Assembly (NCBI GenBank): GCA_039105265.1
Contig: JAPFFF010000016.1
Location: forward strand, 2,728,001 to 2,792,000
DNA: 64,000 nt
From: Tritrichomonas musculus
Taxonomy: Eukaryota > Parabasalia > Tritrichomonadida > Tritrichomonadidae
Direction of reading: 5' to 3'
A program made the position numbers and the translations under genes. Under the pieces are notes generated by a model that made no database searches, was not told the DNA's origin, and was given only the letters and a program-made list of their open reading frames with translations. Below, piece after piece: positions 52,280 to 61,906 of the stretch. Within the stretch, counting starts at the first letter, position 1; the number at the start of each line of letters is the position of its first letter.

Positions 52280-53998
52280 ATGACATACTTAAACGCTCAA
52301 ACGAAAAATTTAGGTAATGATGAAGGAGATATTCTCACATTCTTTCAAAACAAACTTAGAAATTTAATTCAACGAAATGGTGGTGATAATTCATTTAGTC
52401 AAGTTATGGAAGAATTCACAAATAAAGATGCACCAATGCCTGTAGGTACCAAAACAAGAATAAAATTAACTCATTCTGGTCATACAATTTCACAAATCGA
52501 AAAAGGATTTTCTACGATTCTTTTAGAGTACTTTGTTCAATTATCTGAACCCGTTGATGTTTCCGCAGATATTAATAAGTTAATGCAACTTTATACTGTA
52601 TTCAAAAATGCCGTTGAATTTTATGAAGACTGTAGATTTTGGATTGATGGAAAATTACTTGATACTTACAGACAAGATGAACTTCAACGTGAATCATTCG
52701 CATACAATTCAATTAAACCACGTGATGCTAAAGCAACTTCAAAATTCTCTCACTCAACATGGGAAAATGTATCTCAATTTTCACCTTCAATTTGTGGATG
52801 CTATTTTCCACTTGCAGACGTTGCCGATGGTAAACCCCACAAATTAACTATAGAATTAACAATACCATTTACTGATCAGCTCGCACTTCAAGCATGGCAA
52901 CTTTACCCTAACGATATTTGTGGAGAAATTGAAGCAGAAGTTAAAACATCACTTCGTGCCATGGTTTGGGGTCAAGTTAATCCTAATGTTGTTAAAGAAA
53001 CATTTCAATTTCTCGATGATAAAGCCATTGATGAAGAAATGCCTGCTGTCGTTCCAATTACTCGTAAATTCACACAAGTAGGAAAGCCAGCAAATATTGT
53101 CGTTCAATATAAAGCTGGTGAAACTCCAAATGAAAACGAAGAAACTGATCCAAATATATTAAAAGTTAATGTATCAAAAGATAAAGTAGTAAATGATAAA
53201 TTGACTATAACAGCAGCAAATGGAATTGATATGAAAGTTGGTAAAATAACATTAAATGTTTTAGGTGGTACTATTCAATTAGGTCGATCAAATCTTTCAG
53301 GATTTGGTCTCAAACCTGGTGTATATCAAGGTCTTATTCGTGAATTACAAACTGCATTATTAGTTCCATCACAAGAATTAACACGTGAAATATTTGAAGG
53401 TACTGCAAAAGTTAATGGTTTAGAAATATCAAAATCAATTCCTCTCAGAAATGCAACAAATATAACAATGATGTTCCCTAAGAGTCCATTAGATATTACA
53501 TGCTTTGATAATATCATGTATCAAAACGTTCAATTGGTCGTTAATAAAAGAACTTATCCAGATACTGAATTTTCAAATACTTGCTCTGCTCGTTTCTATC
53601 AGCATCAATTAATAGCTAATGAATTAGATGGAGCACTTGAAGCTACACAAGAATTTGAGGATTCATTCACTCAACCCCTTAATGATCCAGTAACTGGTAA
53701 ACGTTACTCAAACTGCAGAAGTGATGGAACAAGTTTTGGTATTAACTTCCAACTTGAACGTTCAAACGCTGGTTATGTATTTGATGGAATTGATACTGGC
53801 TCTAATTCTGTTACAGTTACATTCCGTGGTCAACCAATGTATAGAGGAATTGATGACACTTATTATATTCCTGATCCAGAATTTCCAGATCAACACCCAC
53901 CTGCGCCTGAAGCTTGGATATGTAGCGATACATACTTTGCTTGGTCAACAAAAGGTGTTGAATATTTCCCTAAAGGTGTTCCAGTTGGTTATGAATAA
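52280..53998 (+). CDS. Polinton major capsid protein candidate (double jelly roll)
   Basis: A 572-residue protein from ATG 52280. β-rich throughout, with regions typical of Polinton-type major capsid proteins: LLEYFVQLSEPVDVSADINK, then FYEDCRFWIDGKLLDTYRQD, then SICGCYFPLADVADGKPHKL followed by TIELTIPFTDQLALQAWQLY. Length, the lack of any enzyme motif, and the position just after the ATPase and small virion gene fit the double-jelly-roll capsid gene. I call it from layout and sequence style; a structure prediction would settle it. Confidence 0.7.
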   Translation: MTYLNAQTKNLGNDEGDILTFFQNKLRNLIQRNGGDNSFSQVMEEFTNKDAPMPVGTKTRIKLTHSGHTISQIEKGFSTILLEYFVQLSEPVDVSADINKLMQLYTVFKNAVEFYEDCRFWIDGKLLDTYRQDELQRESFAYNSIKPRDAKATSKFSHSTWENVSQFSPSICGCYFPLADVADGKPHKLTIELTIPFTDQLALQAWQLYPNDICGEIEAEVKTSLRAMVWGQVNPNVVKETFQFLDDKAIDEEMPAVVPITRKFTQVGKPANIVVQYKAGETPNENEETDPNILKVNVSKDKVVNDKLTITAANGIDMKVGKITLNVLGGTIQLGRSNLSGFGLKPGVYQGLIRELQTALLVPSQELTREIFEGTAKVNGLEISKSIPLRNATNITMMFPKSPLDITCFDNIMYQNVQLVVNKRTYPDTEFSNTCSARFYQHQLIANELDGALEATQEFEDSFTQPLNDPVTGKRYSNCRSDGTSFGINFQLERSNAGYVFDGIDTGSNSVTVTFRGQPMYRGIDDTYYIPDPEFPDQHPPAPEAWICSDTYFAWSTKGVEYFPKGVPVGYE

Positions 53999-54096
53999 AT
54001 CTAATAATTAATTTATTTATTTTTTCATTTCAAACATTTTCAAAAATTTTTAAATTAGTTTAAAATTTATTTTTCAAATTTTTTATTTCTATATAA

Positions 54097-54591
54097 ATGA
54101 GTGAATACATCAACATTAATAAATTATTCGAAAAACTTCCTGAATCAGAACTTAAAGCAGTTCAAGTATATTTTGATGACTTCATAACTGATAAATTCTA
54201 TAAATACAAAATGAACATAAAAATTTTATGTCTTTCATTAGTTTATAAAGAAGGACATAGTCCCGGGCAAAGCCCTAATACCCAAAAAGTCATGACATAT
54301 AAAGAATTTAGAGAGTTATTCCCTGAGTGTGAATGGCTAACTATTCCTAGACGTTCTTTTGGTGGTCTAACGTCTGGATCACAAATACGATTAATGAAAG
54401 CTTATATTAAAGCTGATAGAATAAATTATAAAACTACATTTTATCATGAATGTGTAGTAAAAGAATGTGAAAATCAAAATAAACTAAATGAATTCATTAA
54501 AAATAGGTCTGATGCTAAAGTTGAAATCGTCAACGAATTAGCTAGTAAATGTAACATAAACGAAGATGAAATAGACCCAGACTTGTTTTAA
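54097..54591 (+). CDS. Polinton ORF, unknown 164-residue protein
   Basis: ATG 54097, MSEYININKLFEKLPESELK. Helical N-terminus, then YKEGHSPGQSPNTQKVMTYK, whose SPGQSP is encoded by the GC-rich hairpin motif, then a basic segment (WLTIPRRSFGGLTSGSQIRL) and an acidic C-terminus. It may bind DNA or be a small regulatory protein. Family not recognised. It follows the capsid gene by about 100 bp. Confidence 0.6.
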   Translation: MSEYININKLFEKLPESELKAVQVYFDDFITDKFYKYKMNIKILCLSLVYKEGHSPGQSPNTQKVMTYKEFRELFPECEWLTIPRRSFGGLTSGSQIRLMKAYIKADRINYKTTFYHECVVKECENQNKLNEFIKNRSDAKVEIVNELASKCNINEDEIDPDLF

Positions 54592-54623
54592 ATTTATAAA
54601 TTTTTATTTTTATCAAATCATAA

Positions 54624-54965
54624 ATGCATAAAACAACCAAAACTTACTTTATCACTCGTGACTATGAAAATAAATTTCCTCCTGAGTTCGTTAATTCTCG
54701 TAATGATAAATATATTTCATTTCAATATTGCCGTGCTACATGTGATGGATATTTAGACGGTGAAACCGAACTTCACGCGTCATTTGTTCCACGTGATGAA
54801 TACTGTGATTCTCTCGTTTGGTATGCTAATTTAACGCCTCCAGACGACAACAGAAAATATAAATATACATTAAACCATGATAGATTTAAAGTATGGTTCA
54901 CTGATGCAAAAGGTAATGAAATAATACCTGATAACTTCACCCTTTTCCTTAAATTTGAATATTGA
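54624..54965 (+). CDS. Polinton ORF, unknown 113-residue protein
   Basis: ATG 54624, MHKTTKTYFITRDYENKFPP. Aromatic and β-rich (GYLDGETELHASFVPRDEYC; NEIIPDNFTLFLKFEY), probably one small β-domain. Located between the capsid candidate and the fibre-like gene, so it may be a minor virion component such as a penton-like or fibre-base part. This is inference from position. Confidence 0.55.
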   Translation: MHKTTKTYFITRDYENKFPPEFVNSRNDKYISFQYCRATCDGYLDGETELHASFVPRDEYCDSLVWYANLTPPDDNRKYKYTLNHDRFKVWFTDAKGNEIIPDNFTLFLKFEY

Positions 54966-55034
54966 TTTTATATAATAAAATCTCTAAACTTCGTATATTA
55001 AAAATATTTATTTTTATAATTAATAAATTAATAA

Positions 55035-58000
55035 ATGACTGCAATAATTACAAAACAAAATGCGAAAGATGGAGCATTCATCGGTGGTGGCGGTGGTATG
55101 CCCGATAAAGATTCAGAATTTAAAAACATTCATGTTCATGGTGATGCCACTATTGATGGAGACATAATAATGACTTCAACAAATCCTCAAAGTTTAACAT
55201 TAAGACTTGCTGACATTGACGCCTCAGTTTCTTCATACAATCAACAAACCATGAAATTTACGGATGAATTAAACAATCATGAATCAAGAATTAAAACATT
55301 AGAAGATAAACAAGATTGTGATGATGGTGACTTTTCATTTGAAGATGGTATATATGATTTCATCATTACTTCAGATAAATTAACGGAAAATTTAGATCAA
55401 CCAGATTTAAATTCGCTATCAATCAAAACTGAATTTGGTGAATATATCGGTGATGTATTCGAAATAGAATTACCTGCATATATGAAATTACCAAAAGCAA
55501 TTATAACTAAAACTTCTAAAGAAAACATGTTTAAAAATCCTATTGTTAACATTTCAAATGGAAATTATGAGTTGGTTTATCAAGAAGATGACGTTGGAGC
55601 AAAAATATATATGTCAAATAAAAAAGGTGATATACCATTAAATTTATATACATCTGGATTTATGAAAATCAATTATATCGCAAATCAAAAAACAAATGTT
55701 AGTTGTGACAAAGCTAATGATTCAAATAAATTAATAAATCTTAAGTGTAATACAATAGATGCGGATAATTGCTTTAAATTATATCGTTCACCATTGCCTG
55801 ACTTTTACGAAATGAAAGCATTTGGTGTAATAGATGATAAAACAAATCCTTTATATTATGCTGATTGGGGATATATTCCAGGTACTCCTGAATTTGAAGC
55901 ATTAATTGAAGGTCAAACTTTTGAATTTCATGATGAAGCATTCGGTACTGATTACAAAATGACTAAACAAGGTAATGAATGGGTAGGTACTAATTACAGT
56001 TTCAATATACCCCTGAAATTAACACGTAAAAATCCTGGTTCTCATGAAGTAGCCTTTATATGTATTGCTAAAAATGAAGCTAATAAAAAAGTATTACACA
56101 CTTTCGCTGGTTATGATAATCAAGGAAACCCATTTGAGTTATTAGTTAATAAAGGAATGATAGCACCTAAAGATAACTGTAAAATTCAAACATTTAAAGA
56201 AGATAATGACGCATGGAGGGTTTACATTTACCCCGTCAAAGATTTTGCTAATTGTACATATTCAGCAACTTTGAACATTAATAATAAAACTTATGACTTC
56301 ATTGTTGACTTCGAATATAAATCTTCAGGATTAAATAATTATAAACTTCAATCCGACAATTATTTTGAATTACTTGAATACCATTATACTTCACCTTTGC
56401 AAGTCGGTAATCCTCCATATGGTTTAATATTATATATGCCCAAAGATGATGAATTAATTTATACTATTGCTGATGTAAGTTATGAAAAAGGAATGAATAC
56501 ATTTGAGTTCTTAGCTAATACTGGATATTATACTGTCTCACCACGACCTGAAGCATGCACAACATTATATACAAACTTTAACATTCAAACTTCAGGTGTA
56601 GTCATAGGTGAAAACATTGAATCCCACGTTTTCGTTTTAAATTCATTAGGAAATACAGTTGATATTGCGGTTAATCAAATATCAGCACTTCAAAATTATT
56701 GTGCAAAATTAGAGAAAGAAATTAACGATATGAAAAATAAAACAAATTGGTTTGATATAGTTATGGATGTCGTACAAATTAGTAACTTTTGTTTTAACTT
56801 TGGCGGATTAATGAAAGTTGGTGCTGAAGGTATATTTGGTGCATTAAAATTAGCGTTTAGTAAAAATGCTGGAACAACTGTTAAAGAAGTTGCATATGTT
56901 GATGAAATAATTGATGATGGAATTGTTTTATCACCTCATGAAGTAGTTGAAGAAAAACCATATGTTGAAACGGAAATTATAATTCCTGATGAAAGATTAT
57001 GTTTTAAATATTACTGTGAACATATTGAAACTAATTATAAAATTGAAGTTTCATTTATGGTTGATGATATTGGCGAGATGTACCGAATTTACGAATATGA
57101 GTATAAGGAAAATGGAAGTATTGAATGTTTGAACTCAGATGTTGCTGATATTTCAGCTATTAATTGCGAATTAGTTTATGAATTTCCATATATTTTAATT
57201 TATGGAACAGTTCAACCATCATTTGTTAAACTCAAATACACCCCAGCAGCTAAAAACGATAATGAATTATTATTAGGTGAAACATTAACTAATAACCAAT
57301 TATTAACAGCATCAGCAACAAAAAAATTGATTGAAAACCATAAAGTTCAATTAAATGAATCATTCACGAATAAATTAAGTGAAACATTAAATAATTATGC
57401 AACTGTTCGATATGTTCAAGATAATTATCCGTCATACACATATTTAAACACAAACTTTAAAAATAACGATCAATTAACAAATATATTAAATGCTTATGCA
57501 TTAAAAACAGAATTAGCTGAAGCAATCCCAACAATACCAAATGATTTGGTTAATGAATCTGCACTGAGTACTGCATTGACAACAGCTTTGGAACCATATG
57601 TAACAAAAGAAGACATATTATCAACCGAAAATATAACTCAAGAATTATCAATCACTACCTACTTCGTAAATGGAACAACAAATGATGAGGATAAAAGAAC
57701 AAAGATTGTAAATTTGGATGGAGATTTATGTAAAATATTAAAGAAATCATCATTAATTGTTAAAGGTTCTTGTAATAATGATGATATTTCAGGAGAATAT
57801 TTGTATGATAGTGAAGACTCGGAATATTATTATTACAAAAAAGGCGAAAATACTTTTTCTATATACTTTTTCTATTATGGTGGAACATTCAGATATAATG
57901 ATAACTATGTTGTCGATCTAGAATCAGTATGTTATTCATACAGACCTGAAGTTTATGATGAATATTGTATCCCAAATATGAATCTCATAAAAAATAATTA

Positions 58001-59033
58001 TGCTTTGAAAACGGATATCCCAGCACCAGTTGATTTAACACCATATTACACTAGTGCCCAGGCTGATGAGAAGTTCGTTGATGAAGATGAATTAGCGTAT
58101 GAATTAGATAAGTATGAGACCAAGGATGTGGCTGATGGGAAATATGCATTGCAGTCGAATGTTGTTACAGATGAGCAGCTAATAAGAAGATGTGCAATTG
58201 ATTGCGGTCCGATTACAGAGGGTGGTGAGATAGCAATTCATTATCTAAAACTTGAAAACAATGTAATTAAAATGGAATACATAATTGGTGAATATGCACT
58301 ATGTAATGAAATAAGGGTGTTATTCTATGATACAGCTGAAAATCCTCATAACATTGTTCTTGTATTACATCAAAGAACTGTTTATTTCGACAATTTCAAA
58401 TTCCCATTCTATTATGAAGACACTGTTGATATAACATCAGGAATACCACTTACATATAATTTCCCGATAGGTGGATATTCTTGGACAACTACTCAGGAAT
58501 TATTAGATGCTAAACAAATATATTCAAAAGGTATCATGTCCCGAGGTTATTTAGCAAAATTTAAGGCTGCTATTTACGGTACACAATCAAACACAACAAT
58601 CACTCATTACTCTCCGATTGAAGAATCAATGAATTCAATTAATGATTTCATCATTGGTGCACCAGTATATATGACAGGTAAGGTTTACAAATATGACATA
58701 TCAACTAAGTCTTTCATATCAAGCACTGAATCAGACACTACGGATTGTATTTGTTCAGTAAAGACTAATGGTAAATGGAACACTTTCATAGGTATATGCA
58801 CTTCTATTGATGAAGCTAATAAATGTGTTACATTTGCTTCAGGTGGTGATTATTTAGTTAAAGTTAAAGATACCTCATGTTACTCAATCGGGGATGAAGT
58901 GTTTGTAGATGACGATAACGTTCTAAAAATAATAACTGGAGCTACCGCGATAACATCAAAAATACGTAGAACAACTGTTGGCATCATCACTGGTATAATT
59001 AATGAAAATATGTTGGCGGTATTTAAGGCTTAA
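55035..59033 (+). CDS. Polinton giant fibre-like protein (1332 residues)
   Basis: ATG 55035. After a glycine-rich start (GAFIGGGGGMPDKDSEFKN) comes a fibre-like segment (VHGDATIDGDIIMTST), then SSYNQQTMKFTDELNNHESR followed by IKTLEDK, a trimeric coiled-coil style. Several β-rich domains fill about 110-520. A hydrophobic helical stretch lies near 570-630. About 770-1090 contains repeated shaft-like units: NYATVRYVQDNYPSYTYLNT, NAYALKTELAEAIPTIPNDL, YYTSAQADEKFVDEDELAYE and DVADGKYALQSNVVTDEQ. These resemble phage tail-fibre repeats. The C-terminal domain (about 1190-1332) is β-rich (DCICSVKTNGKWNTFIGICT), as in a knob. Likely an attachment fibre. Confidence 0.65.
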   Translation: MTAIITKQNAKDGAFIGGGGGMPDKDSEFKNIHVHGDATIDGDIIMTSTNPQSLTLRLADIDASVSSYNQQTMKFTDELNNHESRIKTLEDKQDCDDGDFSFEDGIYDFIITSDKLTENLDQPDLNSLSIKTEFGEYIGDVFEIELPAYMKLPKAIITKTSKENMFKNPIVNISNGNYELVYQEDDVGAKIYMSNKKGDIPLNLYTSGFMKINYIANQKTNVSCDKANDSNKLINLKCNTIDADNCFKLYRSPLPDFYEMKAFGVIDDKTNPLYYADWGYIPGTPEFEALIEGQTFEFHDEAFGTDYKMTKQGNEWVGTNYSFNIPLKLTRKNPGSHEVAFICIAKNEANKKVLHTFAGYDNQGNPFELLVNKGMIAPKDNCKIQTFKEDNDAWRVYIYPVKDFANCTYSATLNINNKTYDFIVDFEYKSSGLNNYKLQSDNYFELLEYHYTSPLQVGNPPYGLILYMPKDDELIYTIADVSYEKGMNTFEFLANTGYYTVSPRPEACTTLYTNFNIQTSGVVIGENIESHVFVLNSLGNTVDIAVNQISALQNYCAKLEKEINDMKNKTNWFDIVMDVVQISNFCFNFGGLMKVGAEGIFGALKLAFSKNAGTTVKEVAYVDEIIDDGIVLSPHEVVEEKPYVETEIIIPDERLCFKYYCEHIETNYKIEVSFMVDDIGEMYRIYEYEYKENGSIECLNSDVADISAINCELVYEFPYILIYGTVQPSFVKLKYTPAAKNDNELLLGETLTNNQLLTASATKKLIENHKVQLNESFTNKLSETLNNYATVRYVQDNYPSYTYLNTNFKNNDQLTNILNAYALKTELAEAIPTIPNDLVNESALSTALTTALEPYVTKEDILSTENITQELSITTYFVNGTTNDEDKRTKIVNLDGDLCKILKKSSLIVKGSCNNDDISGEYLYDSEDSEYYYYKKGENTFSIYFFYYGGTFRYNDNYVVDLESVCYSYRPEVYDEYCIPNMNLIKNNYALKTDIPAPVDLTPYYTSAQADEKFVDEDELAYELDKYETKDVADGKYALQSNVVTDEQLIRRCAIDCGPITEGGEIAIHYLKLENNVIKMEYIIGEYALCNEIRVLFYDTAENPHNIVLVLHQRTVYFDNFKFPFYYEDTVDITSGIPLTYNFPIGGYSWTTTQELLDAKQIYSKGIMSRGYLAKFKAAIYGTQSNTTITHYSPIEESMNSINDFIIGAPVYMTGKVYKYDISTKSFISSTESDTTDCICSVKTNGKWNTFIGICTSIDEANKCVTFASGGDYLVKVKDTSCYSIGDEVFVDDDNVLKIITGATAITSKIRRTTVGIITGIINENMLAVFKA

Positions 59034-59034
59034 A

Positions 59035-59676
59035 TTAGCATACCATTTTCAAACTAATTCCATATTTAACAAATTCACTATAAATGTTATTGTAATCATA
59101 TTTAAGCTCACTAGTTTTACCATCTTTAGTAACCAATATTTTTGAAACATAAATGATTTTACCTGATTTTGCGGTACATCCAGAACATCCAATATCCTCA
59201 TTAAGTACTAAATCAACTTTTTCACAATCAGTTAATAACTTTATCATATTCATTAATAACTTACTTTCACAAACAACGTAAGCATTTATTTTTAACGGGT
59301 TTGATTCATACATTTCAACTAACATTTGTAAAAATTGGTTTTTCTTTTCTAAATCCTCAATTTCATTTCCTAAATCTGCAATACCTCTGTCTCGAGTTAA
59401 TGGGATATTGTTGCTTGTTTGAGGTTGAGATTGATAATTCAAATCCTCCGTCGTCGGAATATATAAAGTTTGACCAGCCAGTGGAATATCCGCAGGTTGG
59501 TTCGCTTGAGTAAAATTTACGTTTGGATTTAATGGTGGAACATTAGGATATAACGGAACTGTTTGAGGTTGTGACTTAGTTGATGGTTTTATGTTAATGT
59601 TAACATTTGTGTTTTGTTCTTGCTTAATAGTGTTATCGGTTTCACTACTTAATATTCTTGCTTGCTTTAATGTCAT
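59035..59676 (-). CDS. Polinton ORF, P/Q/N-rich protein with Cys motif
   Basis: 213 residues from ATG 59676. The N-terminal half is disordered and rich in P, Q, N and T (NVNINIKPSTKSQPQTVPLY). Then a short coiled coil (IADLGNEIEDLEKKNQFLQM) and a globular end with DIGCSGCTAKSGKIIYVSKI. The stop codon lies two bases from that of the convergent fibre gene. Not recognised; perhaps a virion or scaffold protein. Confidence 0.6.
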   Translation of the reverse strand: MTLKQARILSSETDNTIKQEQNTNVNINIKPSTKSQPQTVPLYPNVPPLNPNVNFTQANQPADIPLAGQTLYIPTTEDLNYQSQPQTSNNIPLTRDRGIADLGNEIEDLEKKNQFLQMLVEMYESNPLKINAYVVCESKLLMNMIKLLTDCEKVDLVLNEDIGCSGCTAKSGKIIYVSKILVTKDGKTSELKYDYNNIYSEFVKYGISLKMVC

Positions 59677-59729
59677 ATTTAGTTTTAAATAAAAATATTA
59701 AATCATAATTTTAATCTTAATTTAAAAAA

Positions 59730-59981
59730 ATGGCTTTTGGTAGTTGGTTTAAAAAGTTAGCGGGTAAAGTTAAAGAAGCAGCTAAAGATTTTGCTGATGG
59801 ATTTAAATTTGGATGGAATAAAACAAAATCAATAATGGAAAAGTTACCTGTTGTTGGTAATGTTGCAAAAATATTACCTAAATTTGATAATTCAAATAAT
59901 CCAGCAATTGAATATTTCGGTAGTGATGGGTTCTATGGACGTAGTCCTGGGCAAAGCCTTGTTAAAGATAAAGGTTCTTAA
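59730..59981 (+). CDS. Polinton small MAFGSWFK protein 2
   Basis: 83 residues from ATG 59730: MAFGSWFKKLAGKVKEAAKD, then FKFGWNKTKSIMEKLPVVGN. A strongly amphipathic, basic N-terminal helix, then a G/S/N-rich tail carrying GRSPGQSLVK, whose core is encoded by the GC-rich hairpin motif. It shares its first eight residues with the protein at 51847-52167 but little else, so the shared head may be a targeting or membrane-active module. Confidence 0.6.
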   Translation: MAFGSWFKKLAGKVKEAAKDFADGFKFGWNKTKSIMEKLPVVGNVAKILPKFDNSNNPAIEYFGSDGFYGRSPGQSLVKDKGS

Positions 59982-60192
59982 CGGCTCTGTTTAATAATGC
60001 TCTAACTTTCATACACTGATCATATTTATTTTGAATTCTTGCACGACTAAGTTTTCCTTTCTCCGTTGTTGGTTCAGATTGACTTAATACTTTTCTATAA
60101 TATTGAAGACGTGAATTTATGAGTTTCAACGTTGGAGTAGCAAATGTTTTTCTTTCATGTCGTTGTTTAAGGGGTGGTAAGGTTTGAGTCAT
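59962..60192 (-). CDS. Polinton small basic protein
   Basis: 76 residues from ATG 60192: MTQTLPPLKQRHERKTFATP, then LINSRLQYYRKVLSQSEPTT, then ARIQNKYDQCMKVRALLNRA. Highly basic and helical, so a DNA-binding or core-like role is possible. Its 3' end overlaps the convergent MAFGSWFK gene by 20 bp. Family unknown. Confidence 0.5.
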   Translation of the reverse strand: MTQTLPPLKQRHERKTFATPTLKLINSRLQYYRKVLSQSEPTTEKGKLSRARIQNKYDQCMKVRALLNRAVKNLYL

Positions 60193-60295
60193 ATTTTTAT
60201 TATGTGATAAAAATTTAAAAAATTAAAAATAAACTAAATAATTATTTTTGCATTCATGAAATCATCAAATATCTTTAATTTAATTTATTTTAAAC

Positions 60296-61906
60296 ATGAC
60301 TGAAACATTATTTAATAACACAGATGGAATAATTTCATATGTGACAAGTAAGATAGAAAAGTATGAACCGAATAGATTTGAGGAACAAGTGAAATATTAT
60401 ATAAATCATTATTGTGAAAAATATTTGAAAGTGAAAATTCCAGCTCAACATATAAACAATTTCTATATAATTCATTACTTCACCATTCGTGATATAGTAA
60501 AGGATGAAGAACGTAGACGTGAAGTAGAAATGGAACGTGAACGAATGGCAGATTATGATGTAGCAGTGAGAATAGCAAGAGAGGATTTAATGAGTAAAGT
60601 TTATAAAAACAAAAATAAATTATCATTTAATCAAGTGAAAAGATTAAACTCATTTAAACCATTACTAGATGAAGATATTAGACAAATATATGATGAGTAT
60701 GAAAGAGAATGGGAGGAAGTACATAAGAATGAAGAGCTGAAAGTCAGAAAAGAAACGTTTGGCGATAAATTAGATAAATTTGTTGTTGAACACATGAATG
60801 ATAATTTATTAACATATGATGATTTTGTAAGAGTTACTAGTGGATGGAATAGAGGTAGACGTTCAATTAATAATTGGTATGAAGATTATAAAAAGAAATA
60901 TTTTAAACAACCGGGAACAACGATAAATTATGATGAAAATGAATTAACGGGGTTGATTGGTTATAAAAGTAAAGATAAAGTTAATGCCTTAAAATTAATT
61001 AATCCAGAAATGAAAGTAAGTGATGGAAAAATAAAGTCATCATTTGATTTGAAAAGAAATATTAAAAATTATCAACTTCATAAATGCACAGCAAGGAATA
61101 CATGGATTATTGATTTAATGTTCGTTGGAAAACTGGCTTATTTAGTTGCAATAAATGCAAACACTAAATATTTATATGTGGAGTTATTAAATGATATGAT
61201 TGATGATAAAACATTTACAAAACAGAATTTAAAAAGTAGTGTTTCATATTTGAGAGCATTAAATAGAATGATTGAAAAAGGAATGAATGTTAAACATTTA
61301 ACGGGTGATGGTGAAAAAAGTTTTAATTCAAAATTAGCGTGGGAGTCATTTTTTAATTCACGAGGAATTGATTTTAAACCAGTTGAAAGACAAGTAATGG
61401 GAAATTATCCCGATTTCATGAATAAAGAACAGAAAGCAGTTAAAAGTGATCCATTACATGGAAGTTTGGGCGTTATTGATAGAGTAATTAGGAGTATTAG
61501 AGATATGGCATATGTGATGAAAGTTGGCGTAATTACACCAAATGTTATGGATGAAATAGTTAATCAATATAATAATGCACCACATAAAGGTTTAAGTAAA
61601 TGGGCAGGCTTTGAAGTAACACCGAAAATGGTAAATGATGATTCTGAATTAGAGGAGTATATAGTAAGGCGAATATGTCAGGAGAATTGGAAAGTAATGA
61701 ATAGTCCCGGATTTAGAATAAATGAAGGTGTAAGTGTTAAAGTTTATAACGAAAAAGACACAATGGGTAAAAGACGGTCAATAATTCAACCCGGTGAATT
61801 TAAAGTTATTGGTTTCAAGAATGGATTATATGAAGTTAAAGGTAATGTTAACGGTAAAAATGGAAAAATACAAATGATACCAAGGTGGAAGATTGATTAC
61901 GTTTAA
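60296..61906 (+). CDS. Polinton integrase (rve/DDE-type)
   Basis: 536 residues from ATG 60296. The long charged helical N-terminal part (1-210) carries no recognised zinc motif. The rve core starts near 262, with acidic residues in TWIIDLMF (D273), LTGDGEKSF (D338) and the GVIDRVIRSIRD helix (near 395), as expected for Polinton and retrovirus-like integrases. The C-terminal part (about 470-536) is a small β-domain (VSVKVYNEKD; GLYEVKGNVNG) in the place of an SH3-like DNA-binding module. It inserts the element and generates the target duplication. It is convergent with the polymerase gene, with 4 bp of overlap. Confidence 0.9.
   Translation: MTETLFNNTDGIISYVTSKIEKYEPNRFEEQVKYYINHYCEKYLKVKIPAQHINNFYIIHYFTIRDIVKDEERRREVEMERERMADYDVAVRIAREDLMSKVYKNKNKLSFNQVKRLNSFKPLLDEDIRQIYDEYEREWEEVHKNEELKVRKETFGDKLDKFVVEHMNDNLLTYDDFVRVTSGWNRGRRSINNWYEDYKKKYFKQPGTTINYDENELTGLIGYKSKDKVNALKLINPEMKVSDGKIKSSFDLKRNIKNYQLHKCTARNTWIIDLMFVGKLAYLVAINANTKYLYVELLNDMIDDKTFTKQNLKSSVSYLRALNRMIEKGMNVKHLTGDGEKSFNSKLAWESFFNSRGIDFKPVERQVMGNYPDFMNKEQKAVKSDPLHGSLGVIDRVIRSIRDMAYVMKVGVITPNVMDEIVNQYNNAPHKGLSKWAGFEVTPKMVNDDSELEEYIVRRICQENWKVMNSPGFRINEGVSVKVYNEKDTMGKRRSIIQPGEFKVIGFKNGLYEVKGNVNGKNGKIQMIPRWKIDYV

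Noticed and set aside
54097-54591. Adenovirus-like maturation protease of the Polinton
   Set aside because: Size is near the range, but no His...Asp/Glu...Cys arrangement could be recognised.
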